Assembly (NCBI RefSeq): GCF_900113245.1
Contig: NZ_FOOQ01000001.1
Span: forward strand, 1,364,001-1,428,000
DNA length: 64,000 nucleotides
Direction of reading: 5' to 3'
From: Halopelagius inordinatus
Lineage (GTDB): Archaea > Halobacteriota > Halobacteria > Halobacteriales > Haloferacaceae
This document shows, piece after piece, positions 8,861-17,206 of the stretch. Each line of letters begins with the position of its first letter. Position 1 is the stretch's first letter. The notes beneath the pieces are model-generated. The model saw nothing but the letters and a program-made list of their open reading frames with translations, was not told where the DNA came from and searched no databases. The position numbers and the translations under genes are program-made.

Positions 8861-9289
8861 TCAGCTAATGATCGTCACCGGAATCTGTGCTCGGCGGGTG
8901 ACTGTCTTGGCAACGCTTCCGAGAAGTGCACGGTCGATTCCTGAGCGGCCGTGGCTGCCCATGACGATTTGATCGACGTCGTGGTCGTCAACGTATTCGA
9001 GGATTGTTCGCGCCGGTTTGCCGATTTCCGTGACGGTATCGAGTTCGGTATTCCGTTCCGCCGCAAGGTCCGTGGCTGTCGCGTGGATTCGGGTCGCTTC
9101 TTCTTTCGCATTCTCGTACCAGTCATCGGCGACTGGTAAGCCGCCAGCCTCCACGTCCATAACTGAGTCGATCGGATTGATGACGTACATCGTGGTGATG
9201 GGTGCGTCCGGGAAGGTCTCGATAGCGTATGTGAGCGCGCGCTCTGAAAGCGGGGAGCCGTCGAAGGCGACGAGAACGTTGTCCGGCAT
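8861..9289 (-). CDS. Universal stress protein (UspA family)
   Basis: A 142-residue single-domain Usp. It begins MPDNVLVAFDGSPLSERAL and has the complete ATP-binding signature VMGSHGRSGIDRALLGSVAKTV (G-2x-G-9x-G-S) in the last 40 residues. It lies 127 bases upstream of the metal ATPase on the same strand, inside the candidate island, so it may serve the same stress response; that link is inference. Confidence 0.92.
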   Translation of the reverse strand: MPDNVLVAFDGSPLSERALTYAIETFPDAPITTMYVINPIDSVMDVEAGGLPVADDWYENAKEEATRIHATATDLAAERNTELDTVTEIGKPARTILEYVDDHDVDQIVMGSHGRSGIDRALLGSVAKTVTRRAQIPVTIIS

Positions 9290-9465
9290 ACAGAGAAGGT
9301 TCGTGCCGAATTGAAATGAGCGTACTCTTTCGGAGATACCGCGACGGAGTTCGGCCGGGAGAGATATTTCAGAAGAGCCGTCCGTGGAAAATTACTGTTC
9401 GATATTTTACTCTCTATTCAACAGGTGATTCTTAGCGGGCGATCTGAGTTCATCCGCCAATGAGA

Positions 9466-9483
9466 GTTCGATTATCGAACGAA
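9466..9483. repeat. Quasi-palindromic repeat, right copy
   Basis: GTTCGATTATCGAACGAA has a perfect 13-base palindrome core (TTCGAT-T-ATCGAA) and matches the copy at 6464-6481 except at one base. It lies 69 bases from tRNA-Arg, in the A/T-rich region upstream of the Usp gene. Confidence 0.5.
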
Positions 9484-9551
9484 AGCACCCCACCCCGGTC
9501 GTTCGACCGATGACCGCACCGCAGTCTTGCGGTTATTTCACCGAAAATCTA

Positions 9552-9626
9552 TGGGCGCTGCAGGATTTGAACCCACGACAACTTGGTCCGAAGCCAAGCA
9601 CTCTGTCCAGACTGAGCTAAGCGCCC
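9552..9626 (-). tRNA. tRNA-Arg (anticodon UCG)
   Basis: On the minus strand the sequence folds into a full cloverleaf. A 7-bp acceptor stem runs GGGCGCT / AGCGCCC with discriminator A, the D-arm is GCTC/GAGT, the anticodon stem is CTTGG/CCAAG with loop CTTCGGA (anticodon TCG, reads CGA), and the T-arm has loop TTCAAAT. No intron is seen and CCA is not encoded. Its 3' end faces the ATPase/Usp segment and is partly duplicated at 6446-6456. Confidence 0.95.
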
Positions 9627-9735
9627 TCGATACAACGTAGAGGGACGGTTCGTTTTAAACCCACGGATTCGGAGCCGCCGTGTGAACCCGTCCGACTCCG
9701 CGTCATTTATCTCCGCGGCATCGGGAGTGAGAGAT

Positions 9736-10641
9736 ATGTCACCGGCCGCGGGGTCAGAGTCGAACGTCGGCGACGCGGAGTCGGCGTCGCCGTCGGAGAC
9801 GGCGCGCGGACTGCTCGAACTCACTCGTCCCGGAAACGCCGCGGCCGCGGGCGTCCTCACGTTCACGGGCGCGTTCGTCGCGGACGGACTCGCCGCGCCC
9901 GTCGCCATCGTCGCCGCCGTCGCCGCGACAGCGTTCGCGACGGCGGCGGGAAACGCGGTGAACGACTACTTCGACCGCGAAATCGACCGCATCAACCGAC
10001 CGGACCGACCGATACCGCGGGGTGCGGTGAGCGAGCGCGGTGCGCTCGTCTTCAGCGTCGCTCTCTTCGCGGGCGCCGTCCTCTCGACGCTCGTTCTGCC
10101 GGTCACGGCCATCGCCATCGCGGTGGTGAACCTCGTCGCGTTGCTCGCGTACACGGAACTGTTCAAGGGCCTCCCCGGAGTAGGAAACGCCGTCGTCGCC
10201 TACCTGACGGGGTCTACGTTCCTGTTCGGTGCCGCCGCGGTGGGCGGGACGTTCGAGACGACGGTCCTCGTCCTCTTCGGCCTCTCCGCGATGGCGACGT
10301 TCACGCGCGAAGTCGCGAAAGACGTCGAAGACGTGGCCGGGGACAGAGAGGAGGGACTCCGGACGCTCCCGATAGTCGTCGGAGAGCGACGCTCTCTGAC
10401 CCTCGGCGTCGCCGTGTTGGTGTTGGCCGTCGCGGCGAGCGTCGTTCCGTACGCCGTCGGCGGGTTCGGAGCGGCGTACCTCGCACTCGTCCTGCCGGCA
10501 GACGTCGTGATGCTCTGGGGGGCGCTCCGAGCGTTCTCCGACCCGAGCGCCGGGCAGACGCGACTCAAGCAGGGGATGTTCCTCGCGACGGCGGCGTTCG
10601 TCGCGGGGCGAATCACCGCGTCCGGGGCGATACCGTGGTGA
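9736..10641 (+). CDS. ubiA: Digeranylgeranylglyceryl phosphate synthase (UbiA family)
   Basis: A 301-residue integral membrane prenyltransferase. It likely adds the second geranylgeranyl chain to geranylgeranylglyceryl phosphate in archaeal ether-lipid synthesis. The first Asp-rich motif NDYFDREID and the second, KDVEDVAGDREEG, are both present, and the protein has the eight or nine helices expected. It lacks features of MenA, which is separately encoded in this window at 36750-37697. The ATG at 9736 is chosen; a GTG at 9682 would add 18 residues. It begins 110 bases past tRNA-Arg on the opposite strand. Confidence 0.85.
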   Translation: MSPAAGSESNVGDAESASPSETARGLLELTRPGNAAAAGVLTFTGAFVADGLAAPVAIVAAVAATAFATAAGNAVNDYFDREIDRINRPDRPIPRGAVSERGALVFSVALFAGAVLSTLVLPVTAIAIAVVNLVALLAYTELFKGLPGVGNAVVAYLTGSTFLFGAAAVGGTFETTVLVLFGLSAMATFTREVAKDVEDVAGDREEGLRTLPIVVGERRSLTLGVAVLVLAVAASVVPYAVGGFGAAYLALVLPADVVMLWGALRAFSDPSAGQTRLKQGMFLATAAFVAGRITASGAIPW

Positions 10642-10836
10642 CCACCGCCCGACGCCGAACAGACGGGCGGAACGCTCCGCGCGGACCCGTCGCTCGCCGA
10701 CGGAGCGCCCGTGTATGGAATCAAAAAGAATATTATCGGTTCACTATATCATCCAACTACCTAATGACTCCCGGCGAGTCGATCCGTCACGCGAACGTCT
10801 ATCTCCATGCTGACGGCTCAGTTCCGAGGGACACAG

Positions 10837-11448
10837 ATGTATGACCTCGGCCCGGATCTCGATACGGAGGTCCAACCGGGAACGAACATCCTGCTCAGCG
10901 GACCGCCACTGACGGGAAAGCGATCGCTCGGACTCGACGTCCTCGCGGAGGGGACGGAGAACGGCGACGGGGCGATAATCGTCACCACGAAGGACGGCGC
11001 AAAGCGCGTCCTCTCCGATTTCGACAAGCGCGTCTCCTACGAGGGAAAGCCCGTCGCGGTGGTCGACTGCGTGACGCGCCAGCAGGGACTCGGCGACATC
11101 CGCGACGACGACAGAGTGAAGTACACGTCCTCTCCCGTGGACATGACGGGCATCGGAATCAAGCTCTCGGAGTTCCTGCAGGCGTTCTACCAGGACCGAC
11201 ACATAGAGCAGAACCGCGTCATGCTCCACTCGCTTTCGACGCTCCTGATGTACGCCGACTTACAGACGGTGTTTCGCTTCCTGCACGTCTTCACCGGACG
11301 CATCCAGAGCGTCGACGGTCTCGGTCTGTTCGCCATCGACTCGACCGCCCACGACGACCAGACGATGAACACCCTAAAGCAGTTGTTCGACGGCATCATC
11401 ACCACCCGCGAGGACGGCGACCCCGAGATTCGCCTCGCCTCCGACTGA
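10837..11448 (+). CDS. KaiC/RAD55-like P-loop protein (non-kinase, HTR-like)
   Basis: A 203-residue RecA-fold protein with an altered Walker A region SGPPLTGKRSLGLD near residue 24 (GxxxxGKR rather than GKT/S). A strand at the Walker B position, NRVMLHSLSTLL, lacks an obvious catalytic acid. Haloarchaea have many such single-domain RAD55/KaiC-like proteins next to signalling genes. It may bind a nucleotide without hydrolysing it. The start MYDLGPDLD at 10837 is preferred over the upstream in-frame ATG at 10807. Confidence 0.7.
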   Translation: MYDLGPDLDTEVQPGTNILLSGPPLTGKRSLGLDVLAEGTENGDGAIIVTTKDGAKRVLSDFDKRVSYEGKPVAVVDCVTRQQGLGDIRDDDRVKYTSSPVDMTGIGIKLSEFLQAFYQDRHIEQNRVMLHSLSTLLMYADLQTVFRFLHVFTGRIQSVDGLGLFAIDSTAHDDQTMNTLKQLFDGIITTREDGDPEIRLASD

Positions 11449-11493
11449 CGGGTCGCCCGCGATTTTTTGTCCGCGCCGCCCCTCCGTCCGTTC

Positions 11494-11919
11494 ATGCCCG
11501 TCACCGACGACGCCGGACTGAGAGACGTACTCGACGCAGAGACCATCGCAGTCGTCGGCTGTTCGACCACCGCCGGGAAGGCCGCCCACGAGATTCCCGC
11601 GTACCTGCAACGACGCGGCTACGAGGTGATACCCGTCAACCCCTTCGCCGACGAGATTCTCGGCGAGACGGCGTACGACTCGCTGGGCGACGTTCCCGAC
11701 GACGCGGACGTGGACGTCGTGGACGTGTTCAGGCCGAGCGAGGAGGTTTCGGACATCGTCGACGAGGTACTGGCGCGCCACGAGTCGGTCGGCGACGCGG
11801 ACGCTCTCTGGCTCCAACTGGGGATACGAGACGACGAGGCGGCCGCGCGCGCGGAGGATGCCGGACTGACCGTCGTTCAGGACAAGTGTATGAAGGTCGA
11901 ACACGGCCGTCTGCTGTAG
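11494..11919 (+). CDS. CoA-binding domain protein (YccU-like)
   Basis: A 141-residue Rossmann-fold protein of the CoA-binding family: IAVVGCSTTAGKAAHEIPAYL near the start, then GYEVIPVNPFADEILGE and a late WLQLGI motif. These small stand-alone proteins resemble the CoA-binding part of succinyl-CoA synthetase; their cellular role is not settled. The ATG at 11494 gives the expected N-terminus. It is convergent with cysK. Confidence 0.88.
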   Translation: MPVTDDAGLRDVLDAETIAVVGCSTTAGKAAHEIPAYLQRRGYEVIPVNPFADEILGETAYDSLGDVPDDADVDVVDVFRPSEEVSDIVDEVLARHESVGDADALWLQLGIRDDEAAARAEDAGLTVVQDKCMKVEHGRLL

Positions 11920-11956
11920 CGCCGAGGTCGGACCCGACGCCGACGCCGACGAGCGC

Positions 11957-12937
11957 TCACCCCTCCCACGACTCGAAGTCGCGGTAGATACCCTTCGAGA
12001 GGTAACGTTCGCTGGAGTCGGGGAAGATAGTGACGACGGCGTCGTGCGGCGCGTCGACGTCGCCGTCTCGAATCCGCTCTGCCACGTCTCGGGCGGCGAG
12101 ACTCGCCGCGGCCGACGAGGAGGCGACGAGGTGGCCCTCTTGGCTCGCGAGTCGTTGGACCTCCGCGTGCGCGTCTCGGTCGGCTATCTGGACGATGTCG
12201 TCGACCAGCGACTCGTCGAACAGTTCGTTCGTCGCGACGTCGTGGGTCCCGATGCCTTCGGTCTTGTAGTCCGCCTCTTCGACGTCGTCGCCTTCGAGGC
12301 GAGCGTACACGGACCCCTCGGGTTCGACGGCGACGACGTGGGTATCGTCGTCCCGTTCGCGGGCGTAGCGGGCGATGCCCATGAGCGTCCCCGCGGTTCC
12401 GCATCCGACGACGACGGCGCCGACGTCGCCGTCCAACGCCTCGTATATCTCCGGTGCGGTCGTCTCGTAGTGCGCCTCCGCGTTCAGCGGGTTCGAGAAC
12501 TGCTGGGGGACGACGGCGTCGTCTATGTCGTCTGCGATGTCGCGGGCGCGTCGGATGGCCCCGCCCATCCCATCCTCCGTCGGGGTGTTGACGACTGTCG
12601 CCCCGAGCGCGCGCATCAGTTGCTGTTTCTCGACGCTGAAGCGTTCGGGGACGACGAACACCGCGTCGACGCCGAGTTGGCCCGCGGCGACGGCGATACC
12701 GATGCCGGTGTTTCCGGCAGTCGGTTCGACGACGGTTCCGCCCTCCGGGAGCGTCCCGTCTTCGAGCATCCGTTCGAGCATGTACTTCCCGATGCGGTCT
12801 TTGACGCTCGCGCCCGGATTGAACGACTCCACCTTGGCGTAGACGGGCACCTCGTCCGGGGAGGCGTGTACGCGGACCAACGGCGTCCGGCCGATGGTCT
12901 CGAGCACAGAGGAGAGCGGCTCGCTGTCCGTGGTCAT
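11957..12937 (-). CDS. cysK: Cysteine synthase, PLP-dependent
   Basis: A 326-residue fold-type II PLP enzyme. It should make cysteine from O-acetylserine (or O-phosphoserine) and sulfide. ASVKDRIGKYM carries the PLP lysine, PTAGNTGIGIA is the substrate loop, VGCGTAGTLMG binds the PLP phosphate, and SSSAAASLAA is near the C-terminus. The ATG at 12937 gives the start METTDSEP-like N-terminus typical of the family (MTTDSEPLSSVLETIGRTPL). A cystathionine beta-synthase role cannot be excluded from sequence alone. Confidence 0.9.
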   Translation of the reverse strand: MTTDSEPLSSVLETIGRTPLVRVHASPDEVPVYAKVESFNPGASVKDRIGKYMLERMLEDGTLPEGGTVVEPTAGNTGIGIAVAAGQLGVDAVFVVPERFSVEKQQLMRALGATVVNTPTEDGMGGAIRRARDIADDIDDAVVPQQFSNPLNAEAHYETTAPEIYEALDGDVGAVVVGCGTAGTLMGIARYARERDDDTHVVAVEPEGSVYARLEGDDVEEADYKTEGIGTHDVATNELFDESLVDDIVQIADRDAHAEVQRLASQEGHLVASSSAAASLAARDVAERIRDGDVDAPHDAVVTIFPDSSERYLSKGIYRDFESWEG

Positions 12938-13062
12938 GCGGTGGCAAAAGTTGCCCCCGAACCTGAAGGTTACCATCCGTCCGCGAGAGACGCGAACCCA
13001 ACTACCGGGTGGCAGTCGCGTTCCGAGAGCGTCGCGGACGACGAACCTGACCGCGAGGAGCG

Positions 13063-13410
13063 TTACGCGTCGTCCGTCTCGACTGCGGTGTCGGCGGCGT
13101 CCGCGTCGGTCGAGTCCTCGACGGATTCGTCCGCGGCGTCCGCCTCGGCGGCGTCGTCCGTCTCCGCCTCTCTGATGTGCGCCGTCGCCGTCACCGACTC
13201 GACGTCGATACCCTGCTTTTCGGCCATCGCTTCGAGGATGGCTCGCTGTTCTGCGGATTCCGCTTCGAGCGTCTCCACTCGGTCCTGCGTCTCGCCGACA
13301 GTCTCGCGCATCTCGCGTATCTGGTCTCGCAGGTCGTTCAATCGCGCGTAGACGTCCTCCGCCATCTCGGCTACTTTCTGTAGCTTCTTGGCCGTTCCTC
13401 CGAGTCCCAT
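13063..13410 (-). CDS. Acidic coiled-coil protein (DUF5798-like)
   Basis: 115 residues. Residues 1-70 form a heptad-rich coiled coil (LQKVAEMAEDVYARL, LRDQIREMRETVGE). The tail is almost only Asp, Ala, Glu and Ser and is probably disordered. No membrane or catalytic motif is seen. Similar small proteins are widespread in haloarchaea; the function is unknown. The ATG at 13410 (MGLGGTAKKL) is the natural start. Confidence 0.75.
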   Translation of the reverse strand: MGLGGTAKKLQKVAEMAEDVYARLNDLRDQIREMRETVGETQDRVETLEAESAEQRAILEAMAEKQGIDVESVTATAHIREAETDDAAEADAADESVEDSTDADAADTAVETDDA

Positions 13411-13528
13411 ATCTGCACCACCGTCCTCGTGCCTTGTGTGCGTTCCGACTTCGGGATTCTCCGCTCGGAGCGTCCGTTTCCGCGGGGGCCGCATTGCCCA
13501 TTGAACCGGGTCCCCCGTTTGGTACGCT

Positions 13529-14300
13529 ATGTACGACGAGTGGGCGGCGGCGCAGGAATCGACGACGGTATCGGTCGACGGACGTCGCCTCCAGGTGTCG
13601 TACTACGACGAGGGGTCGGGGCCGGTGGGGGTGTTACTCCACGGGATACCCACCTCGTCGTTCCTGTGGCGCGACGTGGCGTCGGCTCTCGAAGACGACT
13701 ACCGCGTCGTCGCCCCGACTTAGTCGGCTACGGTACCTCCGACATGCGAGACGGCTTCGACCGTTCCATCCGCGCCCAAGAGGAGATGGTGGCTGGTCTC
13801 CTCGACCAACTCGGCGTCGATTCCGCCTCGTTCGTCGCACACGACATTGGCGGCGGAGTCGGACTTCGGTACGCGGTCAACCGTTCGGACGCGGTAGAGA
13901 ACCTCGTCCTCTCGAACGCGGTGTGTTACGACTCGCGGCCCGCCGAACCGGTGATTGACCTCGCACTCCCCGGCACCGCCAAGGAGACGAGCGTCGAGGA
14001 CGGTCAGGAACTGGTAGACGGACTGTTCCGCGGGACGCTCACCGACGACGCGGACGACGAGTTCGTCGAGGGGATGAAAGCGCCGTGGGAGTCCGAGGAG
14101 GGCGTCGTCTCCCCGAGTCGGAACGCCGTCGCGACGAACACCAACCACACGACCGAAATCGACCCGGAAGCGGTCGCCGCGCGGACGCTTCTCCTGTGGG
14201 GGCCGAACTCGTCGAGTTGGACGACGCAAACCACTGGGTGATGGAGGACCGGCCGGAGGCGTACCGGAGCGAACTGCGGGAGTTCCTCGCCGGAGAGTGA
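13529..14300 (+). pseudogene. Broken alpha/beta hydrolase (haloalkane dehalogenase/epoxide hydrolase-like)
   Basis: Three frames together spell one alpha/beta hydrolase. Frame A (13529-13723) has LLHGIPTSSFLWRDVASAL and ends at a stop just after VVAP. A one-base loss there shifts to frame B, which continues LVGYGTSDMRDGFDR and FVAHDIGGGVGLRYA with Asp as nucleophile. Near 14203, after LLLWG, the frame shifts again and about 20 residues carrying the catalytic-acid region are missing; frame C resumes VELDDANHWVMEDRP with the catalytic histidine. Two independent lesions favour a true pseudogene over a single sequencing error. Confidence 0.85.
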
Positions 14301-14325
14301 GGCGGACGAGTTTGGAGCCCGACGA

Positions 14326-15384
14326 TTAGAGTTCGTTCGGGTCTACCTCTCCGACGAGGTAGCGAACGGCCAGATACGCGCCCGCGCCGAGGACGACGTA
14401 CGCCGCGACGACGGCGGGCGCAAGGGGGTCCGGGCTCCCGATTGCGAGGCGGGCGGACGTGTTCACGGGGTTGTGCGGAAGCAGCGCGGTGCCGCCGAAG
14501 ACCAACAGCACGCCGATAGAGTAGAGGAACTGCGCGGCGCGCCGTTCGGGCGCGAGAAGCGCCACGGCCGCCCCGAGCGAACAGACGAGCGTCGCGAGTG
14601 CGGCCACCATCGCGAAGAGCCACAGCGGATTCGAGACGGGCGTCCCGTTGACGCCGAGGAGGAACATCCAGAGAAGCGACTGGGCGGGCGCGAGAGACGC
14701 CGCCGCGAGGAGTTTTCCGTCCACGACGTCCGACAGAGACAGCGGTGCGACGCGGAGCAGTTCGAGCGTCCCGCGGTCTATCTCCTCGGTCAGCGAGTCC
14801 ACCGTGATGGACCCGCTTATGAAAACCGGGAGATAGAGGAGAAGCGGAACGAGCACCGTGTAGGTGAAGCCGTAGTACGGGCTCGATTGGGTCTCCTGCG
14901 GGAGCGGAAGCGTCGAACCGTCGAGGAACGCCGACCGCTCCCCGCGTTCGGTTCGCTCGAACTGGCGGAGGGCGTCCCGGAGTTGAACGACGACGACGGT
15001 GGTCTCGACGTTCGAGTCCGGTGCCGTCGCCGTCACGAACACCCGCCCGTTCAACCGTTCCGCCGAGAGGACGGCGTCCACGTCACCCCTGTCGAAGGCC
15101 CGCATCGCGGCGTCGTCGTCCCGATACGGTCTCGCGTCGATGCCGCCGACGGACGACGCCGCGCGAACGAGGTCGGACGTGGCGTCGCCCGAGACGGCCA
15201 CGTCCACCTCGAAGTCGCCGACCGCCCCGGGGTCGTACAGCGAGACGAGGCCGACGACGAGGAACGACGAGAACGCCGCGACGAACAGTTGCAGACAGAG
15301 CGCCAACACGATGGTCTTCTCCGTTCGGAGCGACCCGAGTTCTCGCTTCGCGATGGTCGGCCGGGGGTCGCGGGCGTCACGCAA
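14326..15384 (-). CDS. ABC-2 type transporter permease
   Basis: A 352-residue membrane protein. One helix near residues 28-48 is followed by a roughly 130-residue extracytoplasmic domain, then five or six C-terminal helices (VPLLLYLPVFISGSITVDSLTEEIDRGT and onward). This is the NatB/ABC-2 layout. TEEIDRGTLELLRVAPLS is the conserved coupling segment. Last gene of a three-gene operon; its start overlaps the end of the upstream permease by 8 bases. Substrate unknown; export is likely. Confidence 0.88.
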   Translation of the reverse strand: MRDARDPRPTIAKRELGSLRTEKTIVLALCLQLFVAAFSSFLVVGLVSLYDPGAVGDFEVDVAVSGDATSDLVRAASSVGGIDARPYRDDDAAMRAFDRGDVDAVLSAERLNGRVFVTATAPDSNVETTVVVVQLRDALRQFERTERGERSAFLDGSTLPLPQETQSSPYYGFTYTVLVPLLLYLPVFISGSITVDSLTEEIDRGTLELLRVAPLSLSDVVDGKLLAAASLAPAQSLLWMFLLGVNGTPVSNPLWLFAMVAALATLVCSLGAAVALLAPERRAAQFLYSIGVLLVFGGTALLPHNPVNTSARLAIGSPDPLAPAVVAAYVVLGAGAYLAVRYLVGEVDPNEL

Positions 15385-17206
15385 GGGCGTTCACCACCGT
15401 GATGTTGTACCCCGCGTGAACGGCGACTGCGACGACGAACGAGGCGGCGTACCACCGCCCGTCGCGAGACGCGCCGACCGCGGTCAGACCCGCGGTGACG
15501 ACGTGCAGGACGAGTGGCGCGAGAAACAGCCCCACGCCCGAGAGGACGCCGATGCCCGACGGTGCGAGCGCAGCCTGTCCGAGGGCGAGTTCGGGGAGGC
15601 CGACCACCTGCGCGACGGCGGTGAACTTCTCGCCGACGAAAAAGCCGACTCCCGAGAGCGCGCCGAGTCGGAGCGCGGTTCTGACCGACCGCTCGAATCG
15701 GGACTTCTCGAAGGCGGCGTAGACGTGGATGCTCTTTGCGAACTCCTCTACGACGGCGACGAGGAGCAACAGAGCGGGCACCGTCGCCTCGACGGGAAGC
15801 GCGAACAGCACGGCGATAGCGAGCAGTTCGGCGACGAAGACGAACGGAATCGACAGCGCGGAGAGGACGGCCACGTCGCGGGGCCGCGAGATGCGGGCGT
15901 CGAGGGCGTCTAAGAACTTCAGGGGGACGGAACGTTGGGTGAACATGTCCTCCTCGCGGTAGACGCCCGCGCCGAGGAGGAACAGCACGCCCGAACAGAG
16001 GTAGAACGGACCGGTCGAGAAGGCGTACTCGCCGAGTCCGACCGCGCCCGCCGGTTGCAGGTCGCGGACGACGAGCGTGAGCGGCGAGATGAGCGCGATG
16101 GGCGTCACGTTCGCGAAGATGGCGGGTACGAACGCGTAGGAGGTGAGAAACACCGACGCGGCGACGGTGACGAACGTGAGTTCCTTGAACGAGCGAGCGA
16201 ACATCGCGCCGACGAACGTCGCCGCGAGGAACGTCAGGCCGATGGGGAGGACGGCCGCGACCGAAACCGGGCCGCCGCCGACGGCGAGAGCGACGAGCGA
16301 CGTGACTCCGACCACGACGCCGACGTACGGGAGCGTCTTGCCCGCGACGATGTCGCCCGGCGAGACGGGCGCGACCAACAGCAGTTCGCCCCGGCGGTTG
16401 ATTCGCTCGTTCAGCATCGTGCTCCCGTACGCCTGCACGACGAAGTTCATCGGCACGAGGAAGGCGAACGCGAGAACGAGGGACGCAAAGGGGAAGGGCG
16501 GCTGGATGGCCGCGGGCGACCCCGTCGTCCCCGAGGAGAGCGGGTTCGCGCCGCCCACGTCGGGGACGCCGAGGCGTCCGTCGCCCCCGCCGGACCCGCC
16601 CGCGGCGGACCCGCCGCCGTCGCCGCCGGTCGTTCCCGCGCCGTCGCCGCCGGCGTCGCCGCTCCCGTCGTCTGCGTCTCCGGTCGTCCCCGCGCCCGCG
16701 TTCGCGCCTCCGTCGGCCGAGTCGTCGGACGTGAGCGGGTTGCCCCGGTCGAGATACCGGAGGCTGACGACGACGGGGAACGCCGCAGTCTGGTTCTCCT
16801 CGCGGAGCATCAGGCCGTCGTTGTACCGTTCGACGACAGACCGGGTCGTCGAGAGCGCCGCGCGACCTTTCTGTGAGTCGGCGGGGTAGAACGCGTCGCC
16901 GACGACGAGGAGGTCGATATCCCCCGATTCGAGCGCCGCCGCGTCCGGCGGACGGGGGTCGAGGGCGGAACTCGACTCGACCGCCGCGTGGTAGGGGTTC
17001 TCCGGCGAGACGCCGACGCGGTAGATTCCCCGGTCGACGTCGACGCCGCCGGTCAGTGCCCCCGCGCCCGCGACGGACCCCGCGAGCAAGAGAGCGACCA
17101 AAGCGAGGACGGCCGTCCGGCGGTCGAGGGTGCCCGCCGAGCGACTCACCTCCCAGCGGGCGATTCGAACGACCGCGCGCAGGTGGTCCCGGACGTCGCG
17201 CTTCAC
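15377..17206 (-). CDS. ABC-2 permease fused to a PrsW-type intramembrane protease
   Basis: 609 residues. Residues 1-160 are the N-terminal helix and outside domain of an ABC-2 permease; 161-225 are a Gly/Ala/Asp linker; 240-415 are the permease helices with the coupling segment INRRGELLLVAPVSPGD. Residues 440-609 are a PrsW-like glutamic protease: VVEEFAKS (485), FFVGEKF (522), LVLHVVTAG (565) and AVHAGYN (594). All four PrsW motifs are intact, so the protease part is probably active. It overlaps the ATPase gene by 4 bases and the next permease by 8, which indicates strict cotranslation. Confidence 0.88.
   Translation of the reverse strand: MKRDVRDHLRAVVRIARWEVSRSAGTLDRRTAVLALVALLLAGSVAGAGALTGGVDVDRGIYRVGVSPENPYHAAVESSSALDPRPPDAAALESGDIDLLVVGDAFYPADSQKGRAALSTTRSVVERYNDGLMLREENQTAAFPVVVSLRYLDRGNPLTSDDSADGGANAGAGTTGDADDGSGDAGGDGAGTTGGDGGGSAAGGSGGGDGRLGVPDVGGANPLSSGTTGSPAAIQPPFPFASLVLAFAFLVPMNFVVQAYGSTMLNERINRRGELLLVAPVSPGDIVAGKTLPYVGVVVGVTSLVALAVGGGPVSVAAVLPIGLTFLAATFVGAMFARSFKELTFVTVAASVFLTSYAFVPAIFANVTPIALISPLTLVVRDLQPAGAVGLGEYAFSTGPFYLCSGVLFLLGAGVYREEDMFTQRSVPLKFLDALDARISRPRDVAVLSALSIPFVFVAELLAIAVLFALPVEATVPALLLLVAVVEEFAKSIHVYAAFEKSRFERSVRTALRLGALSGVGFFVGEKFTAVAQVVGLPELALGQAALAPSGIGVLSGVGLFLAPLVLHVVTAGLTAVGASRDGRWYAASFVVAVAVHAGYNITVVNALA

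Noticed and set aside
6226-9551. Integrase or transposase in the candidate island
   Set aside because: No tyrosine-recombinase or transposase motifs are visible in any frame.
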